Origin: an uncultured Collinsella sp. | GTDB lineage: Bacteria; Actinomycetota; Coriobacteriia; Coriobacteriales; Coriobacteriaceae | NCBI GenBank assembly: GCA_900759565.1 | Contig: CAAEVV010000008.1 | Coordinates: forward strand, 1-38,054 | DNA length: 38,054 nt | Direction of reading: 5' to 3' | Shown: piece after piece, positions 15,077-23,168 of the stretch | How the letters are laid out: each line of letters begins with the position of its first letter | Position numbering within the stretch: position 1 is the stretch's first letter | Program-made: the position numbers and the translations under genes | The notes under the pieces: model-generated | What the model was told of the DNA's origin: nothing | What the model saw: only the letters and a program-made list of their open reading frames with translations | Databases searched by the model: none

Positions 15077-16207
15077 CTAGCAATCGATGACATGCAGGTC
15101 GTGCGGGGTCTTGGTGAAGGGCTCGTAGCCGTTCTCGGTGACCACGCCGTAGTCCTCCAGGCGCACGCCGCCCACACCGGGCAGGTACACGCCGGGCTCC
15201 ATGGTGACAACCGAGCCGATCTCGATGATATTCTTGCTGCGGTTGAAGTTGGGCAGCTCGTGGATGTCGATACCGACGCCGTGGCCCAGGCCATGGTTGT
15301 AGTAATCGCCATAGCCGGCATCGCCGATGATCTTCTTGGAAAGCTTGAAAATGTCGTTGCCCTCGACGCCCGGATGGATAGCAGCGACACACTCCTCGTG
15401 GGTGCGGCGCACGAGCGCGTACAGGTCGAGCTGCTCCTGCGTGGGCTCGCCCATCACGACGGTACGCGTCATGTCGGAACGATAATCGCAGTAGCCCGCG
15501 CCGTAATCCATGAGGACGAAGTCGCCCTTCTCGATCACGCGGTCACTCGGCACAGCATGCGGGTTGGCGGTGTTGGGGCCGCTCGCCACAATAGAGCCGA
15601 AGGCCAGGCTGTCGGCGCCGTTGGCGAACATAAAGTTCTCGAGCTCGTTGCGAACCTGCTTCTCGGTCATGCCGGGCTTAATAAAGCCGAGCATATGCTG
15701 GAAGGCGGCATCGGTGATCGACTGCGCATGGCGCATGAGCTCGATCTCCTCGGCGTCCTTAATGGCGCGCATCTTGCGGATGTCGTCATGCATCAGCGGC
15801 AACATGCAGGCGACGGAACGATCCTCCAGACCACGCTGAATACCCTGGTAGAAGTTGATCTGCATGTCGTCCTCGACAGCGCAGACGCGGCACTTGTTGG
15901 CCGCGATCTTGCCGGCGACCCAACCGGGGATGGTGCCCTCGTCCATGTCGTAGACCCAAGGGCTGCCGGCGGGCGTGTTCTCCTCAAAGCTGTTGAGGTA
16001 GCGCGAGTCGGTATGGAACAGGCACTGGTCAGCCGTAATAAACGCCGCGTGTGGGAACTCGAAGGTGTAGTCGAAGACGCCCTTCACGCCCGTGAGCCAA
16101 CGAAGATTAGCCTCGTCGCGCACCACGATAGCGTCGTAACCGCGCTCAGCCATCAGGGCACGGACACGTTCGATACGACCGGCAGGACCGGCAGCAAACT
16201 CAGACAT
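15077..16207 (-). CDS. pepQ: M24 family Xaa-Pro aminopeptidase / dipeptidase
   Basis: A cytoplasmic metallopeptidase of 376 residues that releases residues before proline from small peptides. The creatinase-like N-terminal domain lies at about 1-145. The pita-bread catalytic domain has all five dinuclear metal ligands: Asp234 (MDYGA), Asp245 (RSDMTR), His309 (GLGHGVG), Glu337 (TMEPG) and Glu351 (RLEDYG). Substrate type (dipeptidase versus aminopeptidase P) cannot be set from sequence. The ATG has AAAGGA 6 nt upstream. It is followed by its own terminator and then by efp, a frequent pairing since both help with proline-rich peptides. Confidence 0.93.
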   Translation of the reverse strand: MSEFAAGPAGRIERVRALMAERGYDAIVVRDEANLRWLTGVKGVFDYTFEFPHAAFITADQCLFHTDSRYLNSFEENTPAGSPWVYDMDEGTIPGWVAGKIAANKCRVCAVEDDMQINFYQGIQRGLEDRSVACMLPLMHDDIRKMRAIKDAEEIELMRHAQSITDAAFQHMLGFIKPGMTEKQVRNELENFMFANGADSLAFGSIVASGPNTANPHAVPSDRVIEKGDFVLMDYGAGYCDYRSDMTRTVVMGEPTQEQLDLYALVRRTHEECVAAIHPGVEGNDIFKLSKKIIGDAGYGDYYNHGLGHGVGIDIHELPNFNRSKNIIEIGSVVTMEPGVYLPGVGGVRLEDYGVVTENGYEPFTKTPHDLHVIDC

Positions 16208-16327
16208 GCAGATTCCTTTCTTATTGTCTCTATAAAGACGGGACGGATCTCAACCGAACGACGGAATCGCATGCGATCTGCAATCGATTGGAAACCCGTC
16301 CCTCAACATGATACGAAAGACGATGGA

Positions 16328-16333
16328 TGTCAA
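16328..16333 (-). promoter_or_regulatory. Candidate -35 box of pepQ
   Basis: A perfect TTGACA on the minus strand lies 6 bp past the AroB-like stop codon. The -10 is unclear (TATCAT at only 14 bp, or CATGTT at 17 bp). Between it and pepQ lie a 12-bp perfect palindrome ATCGCATGCGAT (16266-16277) and an inverted pair GGGACGG/CCGTCCC around it. Confidence 0.4.
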
Positions 16334-16339
16334 TAAATC

Positions 16340-17449
16340 TTAGAGAAGTTCTTTGCGAGAAGCCAAGTAGGCGTGAGCATGGCGCTCAAGAACCTCGTCC
16401 TCAACGCTCGTTAGACGAATGGCGCCGAGTGCCGCGGGCAGCGGCAACATACTGCGGTTAGAGCGGGCGAACTGCTGCCTGCGGAACTCCTCGATAAACG
16501 CGGTGGGCTCCAGGTCGAAGGCAAGTTCCTCGATGCCAAAGTCCTCCAGGCAGTCATCGACCTCAAAGACGTAATCGATATCAAAGTCGCAGGCATCATG
16601 TGCTAGGCGCGCCTCAAAGCGCATGCCCTCGGATAACAGCTGATAGGCAGGGACCTGCGAAGCGGCATCGCCCAAGCAGGCGCGCAGGGTACGCTCCCCC
16701 GTCTTGCCAAAATCGAGCGCATGGCGAGCGCTCGGGTTCGTGGCCATCAGTACGTCCTTACGGGCAGTCTGAGACCATTGAACGGCATTGACGAGCGCGA
16801 CCTCCTCGCCCGCGAGAATCTCGGGGACGGTCTCAGTAAACTGATTCCAGCGGGACTTACTGCTCGAAAGCATGGTGCCAACAAGCACCACAAAGCCGAG
16901 CTTGAGGTCCTCGGGGTCCGCCTCACGAACAAGGTCGAGGTCACACACGACCAAGCCCGGTTCGGGACGGAACGCGATAGCGGGAAGCGCATTGGCCGAC
17001 GAGGCGACGAGCGGCTTCATGGTCGTCGCGACCGTGAGCATGGCGTCGAAGGTCGTCGGCAACAGCGCGCACTCGGTTCGGCCGCACCACTGGTTGGCGC
17101 ACCAGCTAACAACCGAGCAGGTTGCGGCATCGCCAACGGCGACAACCAGATCGTCGCAGGTAACGCCGTTGGCAGACAGGGTGCCAAAGATAGCATCAGC
17201 ATCGGCCAGCGTGGCACCAGCAGGCGAAACCTCAAGGACTAGCAGCGACACGGCAAAACCGGCGTCGACCAGCGCATGCTCGACGACTTCACCAAAACGC
17301 TCGGATGTGGCGGTGTTCCAAACGACCATCGCGCGCTTAGGCTTGCCCACGGCCGAGGCAAACATACGCGACAGTTCATCGAACGCACCCAATCCGACAC
17401 GGACATCGACGCTGCGGTTTTGGAAATTGATCAGTTGACGGCGAATCAT
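16340..17449 (-). CDS. 3-dehydroquinate synthase-like protein lacking catalytic residues
   Basis: A protein of 369 residues that lines up with AroB over most of its length: an N-terminal nucleotide-fold half, PTT at 131-133, VVCDLDLV near 167, and a helical C-terminal half. The family signatures are degraded. The GGGVxGD NAD motif reads VAVGDAAT (103-110). The DSSVGGKT loop is absent. The AEVIKYG block, with a metal-binding Glu and a catalytic Lys, reads LKLGFVVLVG (182-191). GHTFGH reads GKTGER (248-253), and the HGEAV histidine is missing. All three zinc ligands therefore appear lost. The ATG at 17449 overlaps the aroK stop as ATGA, which fixes the start and implies translational coupling. 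It may be a non-catalytic or redirected homolog; classical AroB activity is unlikely. Confidence 0.78.
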   Translation of the reverse strand: MIRRQLINFQNRSVDVRVGLGAFDELSRMFASAVGKPKRAMVVWNTATSERFGEVVEHALVDAGFAVSLLVLEVSPAGATLADADAIFGTLSANGVTCDDLVVAVGDAATCSVVSWCANQWCGRTECALLPTTFDAMLTVATTMKPLVASSANALPAIAFRPEPGLVVCDLDLVREADPEDLKLGFVVLVGTMLSSSKSRWNQFTETVPEILAGEEVALVNAVQWSQTARKDVLMATNPSARHALDFGKTGERTLRACLGDAASQVPAYQLLSEGMRFEARLAHDACDFDIDYVFEVDDCLEDFGIEELAFDLEPTAFIEEFRRQQFARSNRSMLPLPAALGAIRLTSVEDEVLERHAHAYLASRKELL

Positions 17450-17979
17450 AGCAGCCCACGCTCCAAAAGCATCTCGGCACAAAGGTAGGAAACGTCCTCG
17501 AAGGACTTGTTGCGAATATCAAGGGTAAGGTCGGCGGCCTGGCGATACAGCGGACGGCGATGCTCAAACAGGCGCGCGGCATGCTCGGGAGAGCGAAAAT
17601 CGGGGCGCGTGTCGGACCGACGAATCTGGCGAATCGAATCCTCGAAGTCGCCCTCGAGGTAAACGCACGTACCCATATCGTGCATCAGCTCAATATTCAC
17701 CGGCGTCTCGACGATACCGCCCCCGCACGAAACCAACAGGCTGCGCTCGCTTTGGAGCGAACGAAGCGCCGAGGTCTCGAGCTCACGAAAACGATCCTCG
17801 CCCTCGGTCTCAAAAATCTCGGTTACCGACTTACCGCAACGGCGCACGACCAGTCGGTCGGTATCGATAAAACGCCGCTTGAACATAGTGCCGACGTTGC
17901 GCGCGAGCGTCGATTTGCCCGCGCCCAAAAAGCCGATAAAGAAGATATGGTCGCAGCCGTGTTTGGTGTGCTGGGACAT
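17446..17979 (-). CDS. aroK: Shikimate kinase
   Basis: A cytoplasmic P-loop kinase of 177 residues, catalysing step five of the shikimate pathway. Walker A is GFLGAGKS at 16-23, the shikimate-binding DTD is at 39-41, the glycine-rich SCGGGIVE is in the middle, and a lid region carries RPDF. The gene starts 8 bp after the yqeG-type gene and overlaps the AroB-like gene by 4 bp. All of this is typical of an intact enzyme, in contrast to its degenerate neighbour. Confidence 0.93.
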   Translation of the reverse strand: MSQHTKHGCDHIFFIGFLGAGKSTLARNVGTMFKRRFIDTDRLVVRRCGKSVTEIFETEGEDRFRELETSALRSLQSERSLLVSCGGGIVETPVNIELMHDMGTCVYLEGDFEDSIRQIRRSDTRPDFRSPEHAARLFEHRRPLYRQAADLTLDIRNKSFEDVSYLCAEMLLERGLL

Positions 17980-17987
17980 AGCGAGAC

Positions 17988-18485
17988 CTATTCCTCGCAG
18001 TGAAGGTCGCGCAGGGCCCGGCGCTCAAAGATACGGAAGATCTGCGTATACCACAGGTCCTGCGTCGCCTGCGGCTTTACCAGGATGGTATCGACGCCGG
18101 CGAAATTGCCGCTCCACACGTCCGTGTAGAGCTGATCACCGATCAGCACCGCCTCGTCGGCTGTGGCGCCGAGGCGCTTAAGACCCGCCTTGAGGGCAAA
18201 CGGCGCCGGCTTCATGGCGTGGCTGATGGCCTCGAGTCCCAGCTCGCGTGCAGAGCTCATGACCTGGTCGCGATGCCAGTTGTTGGACACCATGCACAGC
18301 TTAAAACCTTTGGCGCGGGCGGCGTCGAGCCAAGCAGAAACCGCGGCGGGAACCTGCTCGGTGTCGCGCGGCACCAGGGTGTTATCGCGATCGAGCAGAA
18401 TGGCGCGTTTGCCATCGGCCCACAGGGTATCAAGGTCGATGCGATCGACCGAGGCAACGTATCGTTTGGGGCTAAAAATCCTCAT
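17988..18485 (-). CDS. YqeG family HAD-type phosphatase
   Basis: A protein of 165 residues with HAD motif I LLDRDNTL (nucleophile Asp32 and Asp34), motif II MVSNN, a Lys in HAMKPAPFAL and motif IV IGDQLYTDVWSGN. YqeG proteins (subfamily IIIA) are putative phosphatases, often in aro or ribosome-biogenesis operons, with substrate unsettled (phosphatidylglycerophosphate in some homologs). The ATG at 18485 is separated from the mltG stop by one base, so a much longer in-frame extension upstream is rejected. The operon context between mltG and aroK suggests cotranscription. Confidence 0.88.
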   Translation of the reverse strand: MRIFSPKRYVASVDRIDLDTLWADGKRAILLDRDNTLVPRDTEQVPAAVSAWLDAARAKGFKLCMVSNNWHRDQVMSSARELGLEAISHAMKPAPFALKAGLKRLGATADEAVLIGDQLYTDVWSGNFAGVDTILVKPQATQDLWYTQIFRIFERRALRDLHCEE

Positions 18486-18486
18486 G

Positions 18487-19920
18487 CTAATTCCAAGACT
18501 GTTGATGCTCTTCGTAGGTTTGCGAGAAGTACTCCTCGTCCTGCGTAATGTAGAAATACAGGTCATCGGAGTCGGTCGGCTCAAGCGTGGCCTTGAGTGC
18601 CTCGAGCGACGGAGAGCAGATGGGCGTGGGTGGCAGACCCTCGTGCTTATAGGTGTTATACGGACTATCGCTCTGCAGGTCGTCGGCGGTAACCTCGCCA
18701 CCGGTGACATACATCATGGTCGCATCGCTGTTGAGATAGCGCAGACCGTCGAGCTTGCCGGCAAGGCGGTTGTAGAAGACCGAGGCCACGTGCGCGCGCT
18801 GGTCGGCGTTGAGGCCCTCGCGCTCAACGATAGAGGCCAAGTTGACGATGTCGTAGTCGGACATCTCCACACCGAAGCGTTCCTTGATCTTGGCTTCGCA
18901 GCTCGCAAAGTCAAGCGACTTGTACTCGGTCTTAAACTGATCGAGCATGGCGCGAATCACGCCATCGGCCGTCGGCGAATCACCCAACGAATAGGTCTTG
19001 GGGAACAAGAAACCCTCGAGCGAGTCGTTGGCGGCGCCCTTAAGGAAGCTATAGTCGTCCACGTAGTTGGAGGCCTTGGCCTGGTTGAGGAAGTCTTCCT
19101 TAGAGATGCTGTCGTAGGCCTGGGCCACACGGTCGGCGACTTGATCGACCGTCAGGCCCTCAGGGATAGTCAGCGCATTGGAGCCCGCGTTGGGGCCTTC
19201 CATGAGTTGCTGAACAACCTTGGTCGCATCCATGAGTGTGGTGAACGAATAATCACCAGGCTTGAGCGACATATCGGCGTTGAGCTTTTTCACCGCCGCA
19301 TAATAATCCTTGGGATTTTCGACGATATGATTCTCGGAGAGAATCGAAGCGATGCTGTCACCCGAGGCACCATCGGGAATCGTGATAGTAACCTGCTGGC
19401 CTGCAACGACTTTCGCACCCTCACCGCCAAAGAAGCCCTTGACGGCTGGCACGACAAAGAAAACGATCGCGACAAGCGCAAGCACGGCAACAACGCCACC
19501 GATAATCATAGGCACCGGGGAGCTTTTCTTTTGAGCACCGCGACGAGCATGCGTGTTGTAGCTCGAGCGGGTCGCCGGAGCAACGCCATGCGAACCGCGA
19601 GCGTGATGCGAATGCGATTGAGGGGCCTGAGTTCGCTGGGTAGGTGCCTGCTGCTTAAAGCGGGTACCGCCTGCAGGCTGGGCCGTACGAGCAGTGGGCT
19701 GCTGAGCCGCGTGAGAAGCCGAATGCTGAACCGAACGAGCAGAAGGCTGCTGACCCGTCCGTTGAACAGGTTGGGCCGAACGAGAGAAGGACTGCGCCGG
19801 GCGCGCGGCAGGCTGAGCTGCGCGCTGCGTCGGTTGTGCCGGACGCTGGCCAGGCTGGGCAGGGCGCGACGCCGGCTGCTGTGTACGATTCGGCTGGCGC
19901 GGATCGGAAGCACTAGGCAT
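18487..19920 (-). CDS. mltG: Endolytic murein transglycosylase MltG with long disordered N-terminus
   Basis: A protein of 477 residues. Residues 1-135 form a cytoplasmic tail very rich in Gln, Pro, Arg, Ala and Ser. A single membrane segment follows at about 137-160 (MIIGGVVAVLALVAIVFFVV). The extracellular YceG/MltG domain follows, with EGFLFPKTYSL and catalytic Glu in VNLASIVEREG. MltG cuts nascent glycan strands and sets their length. The ATG at 19920 overlaps ruvX by 8 bp and has GAGGAGG 6 nt upstream. A long low-complexity cytoplasmic tail is common in actinobacterial homologs and may contact division proteins. Confidence 0.93.
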   Translation of the reverse strand: MPSASDPRQPNRTQQPASRPAQPGQRPAQPTQRAAQPAARPAQSFSRSAQPVQRTGQQPSARSVQHSASHAAQQPTARTAQPAGGTRFKQQAPTQRTQAPQSHSHHARGSHGVAPATRSSYNTHARRGAQKKSSPVPMIIGGVVAVLALVAIVFFVVPAVKGFFGGEGAKVVAGQQVTITIPDGASGDSIASILSENHIVENPKDYYAAVKKLNADMSLKPGDYSFTTLMDATKVVQQLMEGPNAGSNALTIPEGLTVDQVADRVAQAYDSISKEDFLNQAKASNYVDDYSFLKGAANDSLEGFLFPKTYSLGDSPTADGVIRAMLDQFKTEYKSLDFASCEAKIKERFGVEMSDYDIVNLASIVEREGLNADQRAHVASVFYNRLAGKLDGLRYLNSDATMMYVTGGEVTADDLQSDSPYNTYKHEGLPPTPICSPSLEALKATLEPTDSDDLYFYITQDEEYFSQTYEEHQQSWN

Positions 19921-20341
19921 GCGAAACCTCCTCGTTTTTACGATCGAGCCACGTCTGCAAAAACAGGCTGGCGGCAATCATGTCGATCTTGCCCCTCATC
20001 TGCTTTTCGTTGAGTCCCTGCTCGCGCAGGATACGCTTGGCCTCTTGCGAGGACAGACGCTCGTCCTCAAACTCCAACGGAAGATCGAGCTCGTCGGCAA
20101 TCTTTTGCGCCACAGCGGCAACGCGCTCGGCCTGAGGGCCGGGCTCACCGGCCATGGTCAGGGGACGTCCGCTTACCAGGATGTCGGGCTCATAGTCCTC
20201 AACCAGGTAGCGGAACGTCTTGGCCATACCGGTGACCTCGGCAGCCGGAAGCACCTTGACAGGCATCGCCATCTTGCCATCACGGCTCGAGACGGCGATG
20301 CCAATCCTGGTCTCCCCTATGTCCAGCGCGAGCGCAACCAC
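19913..20341 (-). CDS. ruvX: RuvX/YqgF family Holliday junction resolvase-like protein
   Basis: A protein of 142 residues with an RNase H-like fold: ALDIGETRIGIAVS at the start, LVSGRPLTMAGEPGPQ in the middle, EFEDERLSSQEA and KIDMIAASLFLQTWLD at the end. Family members are linked to resolution of recombination intermediates or 16S pre-rRNA processing. The start is GTG at 20341. It follows alaS by 17 bp and overlaps mltG, matching the widespread alaS-ruvX-mltG order. Confidence 0.92.
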   Translation of the reverse strand: MVALALDIGETRIGIAVSSRDGKMAMPVKVLPAAEVTGMAKTFRYLVEDYEPDILVSGRPLTMAGEPGPQAERVAAVAQKIADELDLPLEFEDERLSSQEAKRILREQGLNEKQMRGKIDMIAASLFLQTWLDRKNEEVSHA

Positions 20342-20358
20342 AGCGACTTCTTAGATTC

Positions 20359-23016
20359 TTAGGCGCCGAGCGCGGTCTTAGCGGCCGCGAGGGCATCGGC
20401 GATGCCGGCAGCATTCTTGCCACCGGCCTGGGCCATGTTGGGACGACCGCCACCGCGACCGTCGACCAGACCCGCGATCTGCTTGATCACGTTACCGGCG
20501 TGGAAACCGGCCTTGACGGCGTCATCGGAGCCGGCAGCGAGCAGGGCCGGAGTACCCTTCTCAGTCACGCTGGCGACGACACAAGCGACAGGGCCGGCGA
20601 CCTTCTGATGCACGGTATCCCATACGTTGCGCAGGTCGGCAGCCTCAAGGCCCTGGAGCTCAGCGACAACGAGCTTATAGCCGTCGAGCTCGACGGCGCC
20701 CTCGATGGCGCTGGAGATGGCGTCGGAGGAGCCACCGGTCAGAGCCTTCTTGAGCTTATTGGACGTCTCGCGCAGCTCGGCCTGCAGGTTCTCCACGCGG
20801 GCGGGAACCTCGTCTACGCGGCACTTGAGCGCAGCGGCGGCGGCGTCGACGAGCGCCAGGCGGTCGGCCATATAGTCGAGAGCACCCTTAGAGGTCACGG
20901 CCTCGATACGACGGACATTAGAGCCCGTGGAGGACTCGGAAATAATCTTAAACAGGCCGATCTCGGCGGTGTTAGCAGCGTGTGTGCCACCGCAGAGCTC
21001 GCGGGAGAACGGCTGGTCCTCGGCGCCCACGGAGACGACGCGGACGACATCGCCGTACTTCTCGCCAAACAGAGCGACAGCGCCGGCGGCCTTAGCCTCG
21101 TCGATGCCCATGACACGGGTCACGACCGGCTTGGAAGCGAAGATCTGCTGGTTGACCAGGTCCTCGACAGCCTTGAGCTGCTCGGAGGACAGAGCCTCGA
21201 AGTGCGTGAAGTCAAAGCGCAGGTGCTCGGGCGTCACCAGCGAGCCGGCCTGAGAGACGTGCTCGCCCAGGACCTGCTTAAGGGCGGCGTCGAGCAGGTG
21301 CGTGGCGGTGTGGTTGCGGCGCAGGAAGCCACGGCGCTCGGCGTCGAGCGCGGCGGTAACAGCGGCACCGACAGTCAGCGTGCCCTCGGCAACGTGCGCG
21401 ACGTGGGCATACAGGCCGTTGTGGTTCTTGGTGTCGGCAACGGTCAGAACAACGCCCTCGGCGGAAAGCTTGCCGGCATCGCCCTGCTGGCCACCCATCT
21501 CGGCATAGAACGGGGTGCGGTCGAGCACAACCTCGACATCCTCCCCGGCGGCAGCAGACTCGACGGACTCGCCGTTGCGCACGATGGCGACAACCTTGGC
21601 GCCCTCGATCACATCGTTGTCATAGCCGTCGAACTCGGTCGCTGCGACCTTGTCCGAAAGCTCGACCCACACGTCGTTGAAGCTGCCCCAGGCGTCGCCC
21701 TTGGCATTGGCGCGGGCGCGGGCCTTCTGGTCCTCCATGCAGGCAGTGAAGCCGTCCATATCGACGTCGCGGCCAGCGGTGCCGGCGATCTCGACGGTCA
21801 GATCGATGGGGAAACCAAAGGTGTCGTGCAGTTTAAAGGCGACATCGCCCGGAAGCACGGCGCCCTCGGCAAGCGCTGCCAGGGCCTCGTCCAGATAGAC
21901 GCGGCCGTTGTCGAGCGTCGTGGAGAAGCGCTCCTCCTCGGAGGCGACGATACCCTTGACGAGCGCGACATTCTTGAGCAGCTCGGGATAAGCCTCGCCC
22001 ATCTGAGCGTTAACCTCGTCGATGAACTTGGTCAGGAAGGCGCCCTCGATGCCCAGCAGGCGACCGTGGAACACGGCACGACGGAGCAGGCGGCGAAGGA
22101 CGTACTCGCGACCCTCGTTACCGGGAAGGATGCCGTCCGAGATCATAAAGTCGACGGCACGGGAGTGGTCGGCGATGATACGCAGGGAGCGGCTGGCGCC
22201 AGAGTAATCGTCGGCGTCATAGGTCTTGCCGCTAATCTTCTCGCCCAGCTTGATGAGGTGCTGCATCAGATCGCCGTCGTAGTTGGCGGTCTTGTGCTGC
22301 ATGATGGCGGCCATGCGCTCCAGGCCCATGCCCGTATCGAGGTTGCGGTGCGGCAGCTCCGGCAAGGAGCCGTCCTCCTGGCGGTCGTACTGGGTAAAGA
22401 CGAGGTTCCAGAACTCCAGGAAGCGGTCGCAGTCGCAGCCAGGCTTGCAGTCGGGGCTGCCGCAGCCGACCTCCTCGCCCATGTCAAAGTAGATCTCTGA
22501 GCACGGACCGCAGGGACCGGTGGGGCCAGCGGCCCAGAAGTTATCGTCCTCGCCCAGGCGGGAGATGTGGTCCTCAGCAACGCCCAGAGAACGCCACACG
22601 TCGTGGGTCTCGTCGTCCTCGGTAAAGACGGTGAAGTACAGGCGGTCGAGCGGCAGCTTGAACTCCTTGGTGATGAGCTCAAAGGCCCAGGCGCAAGCCT
22701 GCTCCTTGGAGACGCCGCCAAAAGAGAAGTCGCCGAGCATCTCGAAGAAGGACAGGTGACGGCCGTCCTCGCCGATACAATCGATGTCGTTGGTGCGGAC
22801 GCACTTCTGGCAGGAAATCGCGCCGATCTCCTTCATGGTCTTCTTGCCCTGGTAGTACTCCTTAAACTGGTTCATGCCGGCGTTGGCAAGCAGCAGCGAA
22901 GGATCGTCGGGAACAAGAGACGAAGAAGGATAGAGCTTAAGACCGCGCTCCTCAAAGAAGTTGAGGAACTTGGAGCGAATCTCGGCCGTAGTCATTGACG
23001 GGTAGTCAGCACTCAT
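20359..23016 (-). CDS. alaS: Alanyl-tRNA synthetase
   Basis: A class II synthetase of 885 residues, full length for the family. Motif 1 to 3 regions lie in the first 250 residues (LKLYPSSSLVPDDPSLLLANAGMNQFK, FFEMLGDFSFGG, NLDTGMGLERM). The editing domain has the zinc motif NHTATHLLDAAL and CGGTHAANTAEIG. The DHHA1 C-terminal domain ends with GRGGGRPNMAQAGG. The ATG at 23016 has GGAG about 10 nt upstream; an ATG 21 bases downstream has none. The first gene of the alaS-ruvX-mltG-yqeG-aroK-AroB-like operon, it has a good promoter. No T-box is seen in its leader. Confidence 0.97.
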   Translation of the reverse strand: MSADYPSMTTAEIRSKFLNFFEERGLKLYPSSSLVPDDPSLLLANAGMNQFKEYYQGKKTMKEIGAISCQKCVRTNDIDCIGEDGRHLSFFEMLGDFSFGGVSKEQACAWAFELITKEFKLPLDRLYFTVFTEDDETHDVWRSLGVAEDHISRLGEDDNFWAAGPTGPCGPCSEIYFDMGEEVGCGSPDCKPGCDCDRFLEFWNLVFTQYDRQEDGSLPELPHRNLDTGMGLERMAAIMQHKTANYDGDLMQHLIKLGEKISGKTYDADDYSGASRSLRIIADHSRAVDFMISDGILPGNEGREYVLRRLLRRAVFHGRLLGIEGAFLTKFIDEVNAQMGEAYPELLKNVALVKGIVASEEERFSTTLDNGRVYLDEALAALAEGAVLPGDVAFKLHDTFGFPIDLTVEIAGTAGRDVDMDGFTACMEDQKARARANAKGDAWGSFNDVWVELSDKVAATEFDGYDNDVIEGAKVVAIVRNGESVESAAAGEDVEVVLDRTPFYAEMGGQQGDAGKLSAEGVVLTVADTKNHNGLYAHVAHVAEGTLTVGAAVTAALDAERRGFLRRNHTATHLLDAALKQVLGEHVSQAGSLVTPEHLRFDFTHFEALSSEQLKAVEDLVNQQIFASKPVVTRVMGIDEAKAAGAVALFGEKYGDVVRVVSVGAEDQPFSRELCGGTHAANTAEIGLFKIISESSTGSNVRRIEAVTSKGALDYMADRLALVDAAAAALKCRVDEVPARVENLQAELRETSNKLKKALTGGSSDAISSAIEGAVELDGYKLVVAELQGLEAADLRNVWDTVHQKVAGPVACVVASVTEKGTPALLAAGSDDAVKAGFHAGNVIKQIAGLVDGRGGGRPNMAQAGGKNAAGIADALAAAKTALGA

Positions 23017-23062
23017 AGAGGGAATCTCCTCGGTTTCACATCGAAACAGTTCAAACGTAACG

Positions 23063-23090
23063 ATATTACCATCCCGCCGCGCCTGTGCAA
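23063..23090 (-). promoter_or_regulatory. Promoter of the alaS operon
   Basis: Minus strand TTGCAC (23085-23090) and an extended -10, TGGTAATAT (TAATAT at 23063-23068), are separated by 16 bp. The -35 touches the T run of the upstream terminator, so the two units are packed back to back. Confidence 0.55.
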
Positions 23091-23117
23091 AAAAGAGGGC
23101 CGGCACAATGCCGGCCC
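23089..23117 (-). terminator. Intrinsic terminator of the sigma factor / AI-2E operon
   Basis: A perfect 9-bp stem, GGGCCGGCA (23097-23105) with TGCCGGCCC (23109-23117), has a 3-nt loop. On the minus strand it is followed by TCTTTTTTG. Confidence 0.93.
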
Positions 23118-23168
23118 TTCAGCGAAATTGCATGTTAGCGCGTATGAATATTAATCCGAATTACCCCG

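Noticed and set aside
17988..18710. 240-residue version of the YqeG-like protein
   Set aside because: The extra N-terminal part reads the mltG gene in another frame and is basic low-complexity; the ATG at 18485 fits the family and the gene junction.
23017..23090. T-box or other riboswitch in front of alaS
   Set aside because: The leader is short, with no Stem I motifs, TGGN bulge or terminator/antiterminator pair.
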